The notes beneath the pieces were generated by a model. It was not told where the DNA came from, ran no database searches, and saw only the letters and a program-made list of their open reading frames with translations. Shown in pieces: positions 43,488-51,942 of a stretch of 64,000 nucleotides of DNA. Both the position numbers and the translations under genes were made by a program. This stretch comes from JAAUTS01 sp038250235 (lineage in GTDB: Bacteria > Verrucomicrobiota > Verrucomicrobiia > Methylacidiphilales > JAAUTS01): positions 8,591-72,590 of the forward strand of contig JBBSCO010000007.1 in the NCBI GenBank assembly GCA_038250235.1, read 5' to 3'. Numbering within the stretch: the first letter of the stretch is position 1; each line of letters opens with the position of its first letter.

Positions 43488-43901
43488 TTGGCCCCGGCGG
43501 TTCTGATGGATACCAGTCTCTTGGTTGCTTTTGTCGCCGGGGGTTCCGAGTATGGAGAGTGGATCCGATGCCAATTCAAACGACACAAGCCCCCGTTGCT
43601 GACCTGTGAGCCCGTATCAACTGAGGCCGCCTTTCTGTTGAAACGTGACAGAGCTAGCGCCTACACTTTGTTCCAACTATTAGACCGTGGGGTGTTAAGT
43701 TTGGAGTTTTCCCTAACAGATCAAATGACTGATGTTCATGAATTTATGGGTCGTTACCGGGACACACCCAGCTCGTTGAGGGATGCCAGCCTGGTGCGCA
43801 TGGCGGAGATCAATCCGCAGGTGACCGTTTCCACATTAAAAAGATATTTTCGTGTTTACCGAAAGCACGAACGCCTGGTGGTTCCGGTGCTTACGCCCTG
43901 A
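43488..43901 (+). CDS. PIN-domain protein (VapC-like)
   Basis: A 137-residue PIN-fold protein. VLMDTSLLVAFVAG carries the first Asp; VSTEAAFLLKRD the conserved Glu; SLRDASLVRMAE the later Asp. The start could be TTG at 43488 (AAGGA 8 bases upstream) or ATG at 43506. VapC toxins are tRNA- or rRNA-cutting RNases. No clear antitoxin is next to it; an upstream stretch ending near 43471 could be a remnant tail. The following gene begins 127 bases later. Confidence 0.78.
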   Translation: MAPAVLMDTSLLVAFVAGGSEYGEWIRCQFKRHKPPLLTCEPVSTEAAFLLKRDRASAYTLFQLLDRGVLSLEFSLTDQMTDVHEFMGRYRDTPSSLRDASLVRMAEINPQVTVSTLKRYFRVYRKHERLVVPVLTP

Positions 43902-44028
43902 TCCGGATACAGCCAGACAGGCTCAAGGGTTGCCGGTCTCACAAGGGTGAAGTGGTGCGCGAAGGGGGGCCTGTCTGCGACATTCAACTCGGTCTTGGCG
44001 GAAAACAGATCGCAGTATATATTGGCTC

Positions 44029-45702
44029 GTGGCTATCGTACAGAGCACGCTGAAATACATGCGCTTTTTTCTGGCGGGGGCGGGTTTGATTCTGGGTGTA
44101 GTCCTCTACTACGGAGCCCACCCCGCCTACAATTTGCTGAAACAGGAACGTTACATGGCCCTGTCAGAAGCAGCACTTGAAGAGTCACGATTGGAAAACG
44201 CCGAGCTTTGGGCGTTTCAGGCCCTTAAACACAATCCAGAGCGCCTTGCCGCCAATAGACTTGTTACTCGGGTTCTCGATGCCCAAGGGCATCCGATGAC
44301 TGTTTTTTGGCACTCACGTTTGATTCAACTTCAGAAAACTCCGCCAAGCGAGGACTATCTGGCCTGGGCCGCTTCTGCCTTGCGATATGGCCAGGTCAAA
44401 ACGGCTCAATATGCGCTGGATTTGATTCCAGAGCCGCAACGAAAGGCGGAACACGGTTCCCTCTCTGCTGGAGTTGCTCTGGCGCTCGGCAACAAGAGTC
44501 GGGCGGACGCTTTTTTTGTTCAGGCCGCGCGATGGGAGCCCGGTCGTCTGATTCATGAAATCAATCTGGCTACGCTTCGCCTGGAGGCACAAGACCCGGC
44601 GATTGCTCAGGAATCCCGAAAGAGGCTGGAGAAACTTTCGGAAAATCCGCAGGAAGGGATTGCAGCCCTGCGGGCTTTGGCCATGGATGCCTCCCGGCGT
44701 CGCGACTTTCCGGCCTACCTTCGTTTGTCGCGTGAAATTCTTAAACGCAGTCCGGGCGGATGGGAAGACAGATTACAGGAGCTTGATGCGTTGGAGTCAG
44801 AAGGGTTGGAGGAATCCGCAACCCTGGCAGAGTTGAAAACTCTGGCGGCCCAGAATCCTCTTCACGTTGCTTCTCTGGCCTCATGGATGATTGCCCATGG
44901 AAGAGCGCAGGAATGTCTGCACTGGCTGGATGGTCAGGATGAAAATCTCCGAAAGCTTTTTCCGGTCCAGATGAGTCGTTGCGATGTCCTGTGGTCACTG
45001 GGGGACTATGCCGGGATGGATGAGTTTCTTCAGCGTATTGAGTGGAGAAAACTTGATACTTTAAGACTGGCGCTAATGGCCAGAGTTTCCCGTCAACAGG
45101 GAAACCCGGATTTTGAAGAACGGTGGGAAGCCACGGTGAAATCTGCGGCTTCTCTGGATGGCATGGCCTTTTTACTGGGGCAATGGGTTTTAAAGTGGGG
45201 TTGGGAGGGTGAGGCATCCGGGCTTCTTTGGACTGTCGCCCGCACCAGTACTTCTGAGCGGCCACAGGCCCTACAGCTTCTTTTGGAAACGGCATACCGG
45301 CAAGGAAAGGCTCTGAATGTGTATCAAGTGGTGAGCGAGCAGCTCAGAGACAATCCGCGAAATACCGTCTATCAGAACAACCACATTTACCTCAGCCTTC
45401 TTCTCAACATCAACAGGGTTTCGGCAATCAGGGACGCGGAAGAACTACAGAAACGTTATCCGTCAGACCCGACAGTGCGGGATACCTATGCACTGGCCTG
45501 TTATTTTTCAGGTAAGCACGTGGAAGCTCTGGAACTTTTAAAAAAATGGCCCGAACCCGGGGGCCAGCCATCCGTTGCCTTGAAATGGGCGCTTTTGCTG
45601 TCCTCCAACGGACAGCAGGAGCTATCGTCTGTTTATCGAAAAAAAGCGGCACAAGCCCGGCTCATGGATGAAGAGAGGCGTCTTCTGGATTCTTTGCCTT
45701 GA
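44029..45702 (+). CDS. Membrane-anchored TPR protein (module 2)
   Basis: 557 residues, GTG start at 44029 (ATG at 44059 is an option). One N-terminal membrane segment (MRFFLAGAGLILGVVLYYGA) is followed by TPR-like helical repeats (ENAELWAFQALKHNPERLAA, KTAQYALDLIPEPQRKAEHG) to the end. It matches the protein at 6463-8175 in length, anchor, repeat order and shared segments (YAL-x-x-IPE; INLATLRLEAQDPA versus INASVFALGSPDPA). Here it comes before its PEP-CTERM partner (54 bases apart), the reverse of the other module. The periplasmic repeat domain may bind the sorted protein or the sorting machinery (inference). Confidence 0.78.
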   Translation: MAIVQSTLKYMRFFLAGAGLILGVVLYYGAHPAYNLLKQERYMALSEAALEESRLENAELWAFQALKHNPERLAANRLVTRVLDAQGHPMTVFWHSRLIQLQKTPPSEDYLAWAASALRYGQVKTAQYALDLIPEPQRKAEHGSLSAGVALALGNKSRADAFFVQAARWEPGRLIHEINLATLRLEAQDPAIAQESRKRLEKLSENPQEGIAALRALAMDASRRRDFPAYLRLSREILKRSPGGWEDRLQELDALESEGLEESATLAELKTLAAQNPLHVASLASWMIAHGRAQECLHWLDGQDENLRKLFPVQMSRCDVLWSLGDYAGMDEFLQRIEWRKLDTLRLALMARVSRQQGNPDFEERWEATVKSAASLDGMAFLLGQWVLKWGWEGEASGLLWTVARTSTSERPQALQLLLETAYRQGKALNVYQVVSEQLRDNPRNTVYQNNHIYLSLLLNINRVSAIRDAEELQKRYPSDPTVRDTYALACYFSGKHVEALELLKKWPEPGGQPSVALKWALLLSSNGQQELSSVYRKKAAQARLMDEERRLLDSLP

Positions 45703-45755
45703 TGCGATTTTCATTTACCTTGTGACATTGGCCTACTGAGGCTAGATTTAACTTA

Positions 45756-46544
45756 ATGAGAATGGCACATCTAAAGCTGATTGCGGCTCTTTTTTTGGTC
45801 ACAGTGCCATGGGCAATGACATCGTCCGCCAATCTTTTGGTCAACGGCGACTTCGAAAATCCTGGAACCGCTGTCACAACGGATTACGAGGGCTACACTG
45901 CAGACAATGACAGTGCTATACCGGGCTGGTATCTCCGGCCGACGACCAGCGATGGGGTAAGCCCCACTATTTTCTATACGCAGAGCACTCCCGCGGATCG
46001 CACTTCGGCCACCTGGATTCCGAATGCCCAAAACGGGGCCTTCCTTATGCAGTTGGACAGCACTAACAGCACGCCCTTCACCGTGGGAAGTTCGCTTTAT
46101 CAAGTGATTTCCCTTGTTTCAAGCACGGAGTATGAATTGAGTTTCTGGATCAACACCGAAGTGGGAGGCGGAAAAGGTGGGACATCCGGCAGTCTTCTTA
46201 ATGTGGGCACACTCACCGGAAACGCCAATATCGGTGCCATTGGAACCAGTTACATAAGTAATCAGACGTTTTTGGTTACAAATCCTGATGATGTCAGCGC
46301 AACTGATGCGGTCTGGCAGCAGCATAGTATCCGATTTACTGCCACAACTACCGGGGACACGGTGATTCGTTTTGCCGACAGTACTACTTCCAGTAATTCC
46401 AATGTCTCCCTCGACAACGTGGTTCTTGTTGTTGTACCCGAACCCACCGTAGTGATGGGCGTGATGCTGCTGTTTGCTCTGGTGGGTTGGCGTGAGCGCA
46501 AGCGTCTTAGAGGGTTTTTCCGCAGAGTAGAATCAAACGTCTAA
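45756..46544 (+). CDS. PEP-CTERM sorted surface protein (module 2)
   Basis: 262 residues. A signal peptide (LKLIAALFLVTVPWAMTSSA) is followed by NLLVNGDFENPG, the same start as module 1, then a jelly-roll-like beta-sandwich rich in Ser/Thr (VSLVSSTEYELSFWINTEVG). The C-terminus is VVPEPTVVMGVMLLFALVGW and then RERKRLRGFFRR: PEP motif, hydrophobic helix and basic tail. It is a substrate for an exosortase encoded elsewhere. The gene overlaps the convergent ftsY stop by 4 bases. Confidence 0.85.
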   Translation: MRMAHLKLIAALFLVTVPWAMTSSANLLVNGDFENPGTAVTTDYEGYTADNDSAIPGWYLRPTTSDGVSPTIFYTQSTPADRTSATWIPNAQNGAFLMQLDSTNSTPFTVGSSLYQVISLVSSTEYELSFWINTEVGGGKGGTSGSLLNVGTLTGNANIGAIGTSYISNQTFLVTNPDDVSATDAVWQQHSIRFTATTTGDTVIRFADSTTSSNSNVSLDNVVLVVVPEPTVVMGVMLLFALVGWRERKRLRGFFRRVESNV

Positions 46545-47377
46545 AAAAACTTTTCGACGTAGCTTTTTGGATCAAAGGGCTTGAGATCTTCCAAGCCTTC
46601 GCCTGTTCCGATAAAATAGGGACTGACACCAGTAGCTGCTTTGATCGCGGCAACCGCACCGCCTTTTGACGAGCTGTCCAGTTTGGTCACGATCAGCCCG
46701 GTAAGCCCAAGTGCCTTGTGAAAAACTTCTGCCTGTTGGATGGCATTCGATCCATTGGTTCCGTCCACCACCAGGATGACTTCATGTGGAGCCCCCTTAA
46801 CCTTTGAATCGATAACGCGTTTGATTTTTTCCAGTTCGCGCATCAGATTTTCTTTATTGTGCAGACGACCAGCCGTATCGATCAGGGCCAGATTGCTGCC
46901 ATCGGCCAAAGCCTTTTCCAACCCCTGAAAAGCGGCAGCGGCTGGATCTCCGCCTTCTGTGCCGGCGGTGAATCCTGCTCCCGATCGTCCAGCCCAGACG
47001 CTTAACTGATCGATGGCGGCGGCGCGGAAAGTGTCTGCTGCCACAAGATGTACTTTTGCTTCTTTGCTGTAACGATGGGCCAGTTTTCCAATGCTGGTTG
47101 TTTTTCCGACTCCGTTGATCCCAATAACGAGCCAGACATTCAGGCGGTCCTGTTTCAATTTTGGCAGGGCCACGGGTGCGGGCCAGAGCTTGAGGATCTC
47201 CGCTGAAGTCGTGGCCTGGATCGTATCGGCGGAGACAGCTTGTTTCTTGAGCGTGGTGATCAGTCTTTCGGTCAGTTCCAGGCTGAGATCTGATTGGATG
47301 AGGGTGGATTCAAGATCGTCCCAGTCCACCGCTCCACCCTTGATGGTGGCTGCCCATTTTTTAAAAATCGAAAGCAT
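46541..47377 (-). CDS. ftsY: Signal recognition particle receptor FtsY
   Basis: 278 residues: a short form without the acidic N-terminal A domain. The NG GTPase region has G1 NGVGKTTS, the DTFRAAAIDQL motif, G3 DTAGRL, G4 TKLDSSSKGG, and ends with YFIGTGEGLEDLKPF. It docks SRP-ribosome complexes at the membrane. It follows nusB in the same orientation, with the ACGCAAAG inverted repeat in between. Confidence 0.95.
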   Translation of the reverse strand: MLSIFKKWAATIKGGAVDWDDLESTLIQSDLSLELTERLITTLKKQAVSADTIQATTSAEILKLWPAPVALPKLKQDRLNVWLVIGINGVGKTTSIGKLAHRYSKEAKVHLVAADTFRAAAIDQLSVWAGRSGAGFTAGTEGGDPAAAAFQGLEKALADGSNLALIDTAGRLHNKENLMRELEKIKRVIDSKVKGAPHEVILVVDGTNGSNAIQQAEVFHKALGLTGLIVTKLDSSSKGGAVAAIKAATGVSPYFIGTGEGLEDLKPFDPKSYVEKFF

Positions 47378-47386
47378 GGTAGGTTT

Positions 47387-47489
47387 TTAACGCAAAGACG
47401 CAAAGGTTTGAAGACGCAAGGAAAATAATTGGACGAATAAACAAGAGAATTGGAAATAGCGTCTTATGCCCTTTGCCTCTTTGCGTTAA
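47387..47489. repeat. Approximately 100-bp inverted repeat between nusB and ftsY
   Basis: The left arm TTAACGCAAAGACGCAAAGG (47387-47406) and right arm CCTTTGCCTCTTTGCGTTAA (47470-47489) are inverted copies with one mismatch. The outer TTAA of the right arm contains the TAA stop of nusB. The interior has no ORF. A related half-site is at 2256-2275. No coding capacity or target duplication beyond TTAA was seen. Confidence 0.7.
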
Positions 47490-47926
47490 GTCTTTTTGGT
47501 CCCCGCTTCACGGGCGGGACGATCCAGCTCCTTGCGGGCGCGGTCGAGGATGCCGTTGACGAATTTACCGGACTCGAAGCTGCTCAGGGTTTTGGCGATT
47601 TCAATCGCTTCATTTATGGCCACGACCGGGGGCACTTCGGGACAGAAGTACATTTCATAAAGTGCCAGACGGATGATATTTTTATCAACCGGGGCCATGC
47701 GCTGGAGATCCCAGTTGTCGGAAACTTTTTTGAGGGTTTCGTCGATGGAGGACTTGTGTTTCATTACACCGTGGATCAGCGGCAGGGCAAAGTCCCGGAC
47801 TTTGTCTTCGGGTCCGGACATGTGTAGGAAAAGCTCCAGCCCTTCCTCCACCTTCTGGGTGGGGCCGACTTCGTGTTGATAGAGGAATTGAACCGCCAAG
47901 GTGCGGCCATCGCGACGTTTACCCAC
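47486..47926 (-). CDS. nusB: Transcription antitermination factor NusB
   Basis: About 146 residues from the GTG at 47926, chosen because a strong AGGGAGG lies 5 bases before it; the open frame starts at 47968 but those residues overlap the ribosome site. The all-helical NusB fold is clear: GRTLAVQFLYQHEVG near the start and NEAIEIAKTLSSFESGKFVN near the end. It binds boxA RNA in rRNA antitermination. The order ribBA-ribH-nusB matches the ribH-nusB order of many bacteria. The stop codon is part of the inverted repeat downstream. Confidence 0.93.
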   Translation of the reverse strand: MGKRRDGRTLAVQFLYQHEVGPTQKVEEGLELFLHMSGPEDKVRDFALPLIHGVMKHKSSIDETLKKVSDNWDLQRMAPVDKNIIRLALYEMYFCPEVPPVVAINEAIEIAKTLSSFESGKFVNGILDRARKELDRPAREAGTKKT

Positions 47927-48042
47927 AAAAACCTCCCTTGGAGGTATGGTCCAAAATACAAACTGCAATTTCCAAGGGCTTGCTGATGCGATGTTTCATG
48001 AGGTGTGGGTGAAAAGTTGTCTTTATTGGAAATTGGAACCTG

Positions 48043-48498
48043 TTAGTTGGTATTTTTGGAATTTTCAGCCATTAGCATGAGCGCGGCTTCGGCTGCTTCC
48101 CTGCCACGGTTCAGCTTTTTGCCGAAACAGCGTTCCTTGGCCTGCTTTTCATTTTGAACCATCAGGATCTGGTGGATGACAGGTTTGTTATAGCGGAGCA
48201 TCAGGTCCATCAGAAAATGGGTGGCAGCGGACCCGATCAGGTCGGCATGGGCCGTTTTACCCTGCCAGATGACACCGAAGGCAATCACGGCGTTGATCTG
48301 TTTTTTTTCAAGGAGGCGCTGGGCGGCCAGTGGAATTTCAAAAGCTCCGGGGACCCGCACGATCTCCGTCGGAGTGGATCCAAGGCTTTTCAGACAGGCT
48401 TTCAGCATGCCGTCGACATATTCCTGATTGAACATACCCGCAACGATGCCGATACGTTTTTTTTGGAAATCGGGAATTGAACCCTGAACTTTTTTCAC
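48043..48498 (-). CDS. ribH: 6,7-dimethyl-8-ribityllumazine synthase
   Basis: 151 residues, starting with a GTG that overlaps the ribBA stop (GTGA). It has IVAGMFNQEYVDGMLKACL, the substrate loop IVRVPGAFEIPLAAQ, and FGVIWQGKTAHADLIGSA, where the catalytic His is in the AHADL segment in place of the more usual HFDYV. It condenses dihydroxybutanone phosphate with the ribityl-pyrimidine and typically forms a 60-mer shell or pentamers. Confidence 0.92.
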   Translation of the reverse strand: MKKVQGSIPDFQKKRIGIVAGMFNQEYVDGMLKACLKSLGSTPTEIVRVPGAFEIPLAAQRLLEKKQINAVIAFGVIWQGKTAHADLIGSAATHFLMDLMLRYNKPVIHQILMVQNEKQAKERCFGKKLNRGREAAEAALMLMAENSKNTN

Positions 48499-49721
48499 AA
48501 GAGGTGCCCCATCTTGGTTTTTTTTACGTCGAGATATTTTTTGTTGTGTTTGTTGGCGCGGACTTTGATCGGAACCTGACCGACCAGCTCCAGGCCATAG
48601 CCGGAAAGGCCCACGACTTTCTTGGGATTATTGGTCATGATGCGCATCTTGCGCACTCCGATGTCACACAGGATCTGGGCTCCCAGTCCGTATTCGCGCA
48701 GGTCAGGACCAAAGCCGAGTTTTACATTGGCTTCTACGGTGTCGTAACCTTCCTGCTGCAACTTGTAGGCATGGATCTTGGCCGCCAATCCGATGCCGCG
48801 TCCTTCCTGTCGCATGTAAACAAGAACACCTTTTCCCTCACGCTCAATCATCGACAGGGCATCGTGAAGCTGGTTGCCGCAGTCGCATTTGCGCGAGCCG
48901 AAAACATCCCCGGTCAAACATTCGCTGTGAACCCGCACCAGAATCGGCGTGGCGGTGCTGATCTTGCCTTTGACCAAAGCGAGATGGTGATTGCCGTCGA
49001 CCGCTGAGCGGTAGAGGTAGAGGTCAAACATCCCGTAGTCTGTGGGAAGTTTGATCACCTGTTCCCGGATGATGAGGCGCTCATTGCGGCGACGGTATTC
49101 AATCAGGTCGAGAATGGTGCCGATTTTGATTTTGTGTTTTTTGGCGAAGGACAGAAGCTGCGGCAGACGGGCCATGGTTCCATCTTCATTGAGGATTTCG
49201 CAGATAACGGCGGATTCATCCAGGCCTGCCAGCCGTGAGATATCTACGGCGGCTTCCGTGTGGCCTGCCCGCTGGAGAACGCCGCCTTCTTTGGCCTGAA
49301 GCGGAAAGACATGGCCGGGTTGAACCAGGGCGGAAGGTTTGGATTTGGAATTGGCCAGGATTTTGATGGTGGCGGCGCGGTCGGCGGCACTGATGCCGGT
49401 CGTCACCCCTTTGGCCGCATCGACTGAGACGGTGAAATCGGTTTTAAAGCTCTCGCGGTTTTCCACCACCATCCGTTGCAGTCCCAACTGGGCGGCACGC
49501 TGGTGGGTGATGGGTGAGCAAATGAGGCCACGTCCATGCATGGCCATAAAATTGATCGCGGCAGGTGTGATTTTTTCTGCTGCCATGATAAGGTCGCCCT
49601 CGTTTTCACGGTCGGAATCGTCGGTCAGGATGACCATTTTGCCTTTGCGGATGTCGGCGATGACGTCCTCGATCGGATCGAAGCTCTTGGGAAGCGTTGT
49701 CGGAGGCTTGGGCGTTTTCAT
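48495..49721 (-). CDS. ribBA: Bifunctional DHBP synthase / GTP cyclohydrolase II
   Basis: 408 residues. The N-terminal DHBP synthase has the acidic motif TDDSDRENEGDLIMAAEKIT (about 34-53) and HTEAAVDISRL. The C-terminal cyclohydrolase II has the zinc site CLTGDVFGSRKCDCG (about 270-284), RQEGRGIGLAAKI, and ANVKLGFGPDLREYGLGAQI. It provides both branch precursors of riboflavin. ribH follows with overlapping stop and start. No FMN riboswitch was recognised in the 74 bases upstream. Confidence 0.95.
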   Translation of the reverse strand: MKTPKPPTTLPKSFDPIEDVIADIRKGKMVILTDDSDRENEGDLIMAAEKITPAAINFMAMHGRGLICSPITHQRAAQLGLQRMVVENRESFKTDFTVSVDAAKGVTTGISAADRAATIKILANSKSKPSALVQPGHVFPLQAKEGGVLQRAGHTEAAVDISRLAGLDESAVICEILNEDGTMARLPQLLSFAKKHKIKIGTILDLIEYRRRNERLIIREQVIKLPTDYGMFDLYLYRSAVDGNHHLALVKGKISTATPILVRVHSECLTGDVFGSRKCDCGNQLHDALSMIEREGKGVLVYMRQEGRGIGLAAKIHAYKLQQEGYDTVEANVKLGFGPDLREYGLGAQILCDIGVRKMRIMTNNPKKVVGLSGYGLELVGQVPIKVRANKHNKKYLDVKKTKMGHLL

Positions 49722-49795
49722 GTCAGAGAGCTGATCGAAGATAAACCAGCCCTCAGCATGAATCTACTGCAAAATAATGGAAAACAAATCCGTTT

Positions 49796-50866
49796 CTAGG
49801 CAACCCCTGAAGCGGGAACAGGCAGGGTGACGGCGTGCTGGTAGGCCGGGTCTTTTTCCTGGCGCTTCAGGATGCTTATGATTTCCCGCCAGACAGCGCG
49901 AAGTCCCTGCGGAGTGGGTGGCAGGTCGTGCCGGATCAGGGAGTGCAATTTCTTCAGGTGATAGCAGGGTACGGCGGCATACATGTGATGCTCGATGTGG
50001 TAGTTCATCTGCCAGTAAAGGAAACGGACAAGGGGATCAAGGGTGTAGGTCCGGGCGCAGAGCCGGAAATCCGCGACATTGTCCTGAAGTCCCACATGCT
50101 GGGTGTTGTTGCAAAGGTAGAAAAGAAAGGCCCCGTAACAAGGGATCATGCTGACCAGAAGTGGAATCATCCAGTGTCCGGTCGCGATCGTGAGGACAAG
50201 AATAAGGGCATGGCCTCCAAGAAGGATGCGCGCCCAGCGAACGGGTGCCTGGCGTTTTCCCGCAGAGGAAGGGGGAAAGAGGGTCATTTCCCATTCGCCT
50301 GAAAAACGTCCGCAGGCAATGCGCCAGGTGGATTCCAAAACCTGTCGAGGGGTATGGATGTTGATAAAGCCGTCACGCAAAAAATGGCGCAGGATGATTT
50401 TTGAGGGAAGGACCACCTCAAGGTCGTCGGGAGGATGGAGGGTGTAGCGATGGTGCCGTGTATGACTGGCCTGGAACATTTCATGGTTGATCCAGCCCGG
50501 GAAAGCCAGCAGGTGGCAGAAGAAGGTATTCAGCCAGCGGGTTTTGAAAACGGTGCCGTGGCCGAGCTCGTGCACCGCGTTGATGAGGAAACTGCCTACG
50601 GTTCCATGGATAAGGATAAGAACGATCGTCATCCACCAGGGCCACGCGGAGCTGGAGTGATACGCCAGGGTTCCTGTCATGAGCAGGATGCCCAGGTAAC
50701 CCAAAGTCTGGAAGGCGCCTTGGAGATTGCTTTTGCGGTGCAGATCCTTCACCTGGGCGGTTGTCAGCGGACTGCGATACCAGGTGACGGCGGCGCCTCT
50801 TCGTATGCTTTCGGTAAGCTCGGAGAGGGGAGGTTCTTCTTTCAACAGGGAAGCGGGACTGTTCAT
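49796..50866 (-). CDS. Membrane fatty-acid desaturase
   Basis: About 356 residues from the ATG at 50866; the frame extends to 50929, but this ATG leaves a 65-base gap to the divergent regulator. The three histidine boxes are complete: HELGHG, HTRHH and HIEHH, with NNTQHVGLQDN before the last. Several membrane segments lie between them (LGILLMTGTLAYHSS, TIVLILIHGTVGSFL). It introduces a double bond into acyl lipids or a related substrate using a di-iron centre. The divergent AraC gene is a candidate regulator. Confidence 0.88.
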   Translation of the reverse strand: MNSPASLLKEEPPLSELTESIRRGAAVTWYRSPLTTAQVKDLHRKSNLQGAFQTLGYLGILLMTGTLAYHSSSAWPWWMTIVLILIHGTVGSFLINAVHELGHGTVFKTRWLNTFFCHLLAFPGWINHEMFQASHTRHHRYTLHPPDDLEVVLPSKIILRHFLRDGFINIHTPRQVLESTWRIACGRFSGEWEMTLFPPSSAGKRQAPVRWARILLGGHALILVLTIATGHWMIPLLVSMIPCYGAFLFYLCNNTQHVGLQDNVADFRLCARTYTLDPLVRFLYWQMNYHIEHHMYAAVPCYHLKKLHSLIRHDLPPTPQGLRAVWREIISILKRQEKDPAYQHAVTLPVPASGVA

Positions 50867-50931
50867 TTCCTGAGCTTGGCAGAAAGCTGTCTGCTTGACT
50901 TTCAAGACAATCGCGCAATACAATATCAAAC

Positions 50932-51831
50932 ATGCCGCCTTCCCATTCCCTCCTGAGCCGTCGCCGCCTGCAGATGAACTTTGGACCCATGGGAATTCCG
51001 GAGGTTCCGATGCTCGGCAGATACAATTACATACGGGCCGAGCAGGCCTTGCCCGAACATGCGCATGGAGACATCCTTGAAATCTGTTTCCTGGTAAAGG
51101 GTCGGCAGACCTACCGGGTGGGTGGACGCGACTATCATCTGCGGGGAGGGGATCTCTTTGTGGCCTTTCCCCAGGAGCGGCACAGCTCGGCCGGGAATCC
51201 CCAGGAAAAGGGGATCCTGTATTGGATGATGCTCAGGAAGGCTGGACGTGTTTTTCTGGGCCTCCCTCCGAAGGAAGCCGCGGGATTCTGGAAAGCCCTC
51301 TGCAATCTTTCCTTGCGGCATTTCCGCGGTTCCTGGGAAATCAAGAGGCAACTGGATTCCCTGACTGTCCTGTTCAACGGGGCGGATTCTGCGTTGAGAA
51401 GCACCGCAATGATTTCCGGGACCTTGTCCTTTCTTTTGGAAGTTTTGAAATGTGCAAAATCGGGGCGGGGTGAACGGGAAACGAGCCGCAGGTTGGATCC
51501 GGTTTATCGTCACATCCAACAGCACCTGGACGAGCCCCTTTCTGTCCCGCACATGGCGGAAAAAGCAGGCCTGTCCGTCGCGCGTTTCAAGGCCCGCTTC
51601 AAGGAGGAAACAGGATTACCACCCGGGGAATTTGTATTGCGCGCCCGGATTGATGAAGCCAAAGAGAGGCTCGTTAAAGGCGGGGTTTCCGTTACCGATA
51701 TTGCCTACGGCCTGGGATTTTCCTCGTCACAATATTTTGCCACGGTCTTCAAACGCTTCAGCGGCGAGACTCCCAGCGCATTCCTGCAGAAAAAACCCGC
51801 AAAAAGGAGGTTCAGGGCGAAGCGAAGCTGA
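50932..51831 (+). CDS. AraC-family transcriptional regulator
   Basis: 299 residues. The N-terminal part is a cupin-like sensing domain (ILEICFLVKGRQTYRVGGRD, LRGGDLFVAFPQERHSS). The C-terminal 100 residues form the two helix-turn-helix units of AraC proteins: SVPHMAEKAGLSVARFKARF, and VTDIAYGLGFSSSQYFATVF followed by KRFSGETPSAF. It is divergent from the desaturase with about 65 bases between, a usual layout for a regulator of its neighbour; the effector is unknown. Confidence 0.9.
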   Translation: MPPSHSLLSRRRLQMNFGPMGIPEVPMLGRYNYIRAEQALPEHAHGDILEICFLVKGRQTYRVGGRDYHLRGGDLFVAFPQERHSSAGNPQEKGILYWMMLRKAGRVFLGLPPKEAAGFWKALCNLSLRHFRGSWEIKRQLDSLTVLFNGADSALRSTAMISGTLSFLLEVLKCAKSGRGERETSRRLDPVYRHIQQHLDEPLSVPHMAEKAGLSVARFKARFKEETGLPPGEFVLRARIDEAKERLVKGGVSVTDIAYGLGFSSSQYFATVFKRFSGETPSAFLQKKPAKRRFRAKRS

Positions 51832-51942
51832 AGGGCCGGGCTCCCGATACTTCGGCTTCGCTCAGAATAACTTGGCAGTGGACGGATCTGTTGATTGTGC
51901 CTGTGGGTCTTCCGTTTCACTCCAACCTGACCCTAGGGTGAA

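Noticed and set aside
49722..49795. Possible FMN riboswitch ahead of ribBA
   Set aside because: The conserved FMN-aptamer segments are not present and the gap is too short.
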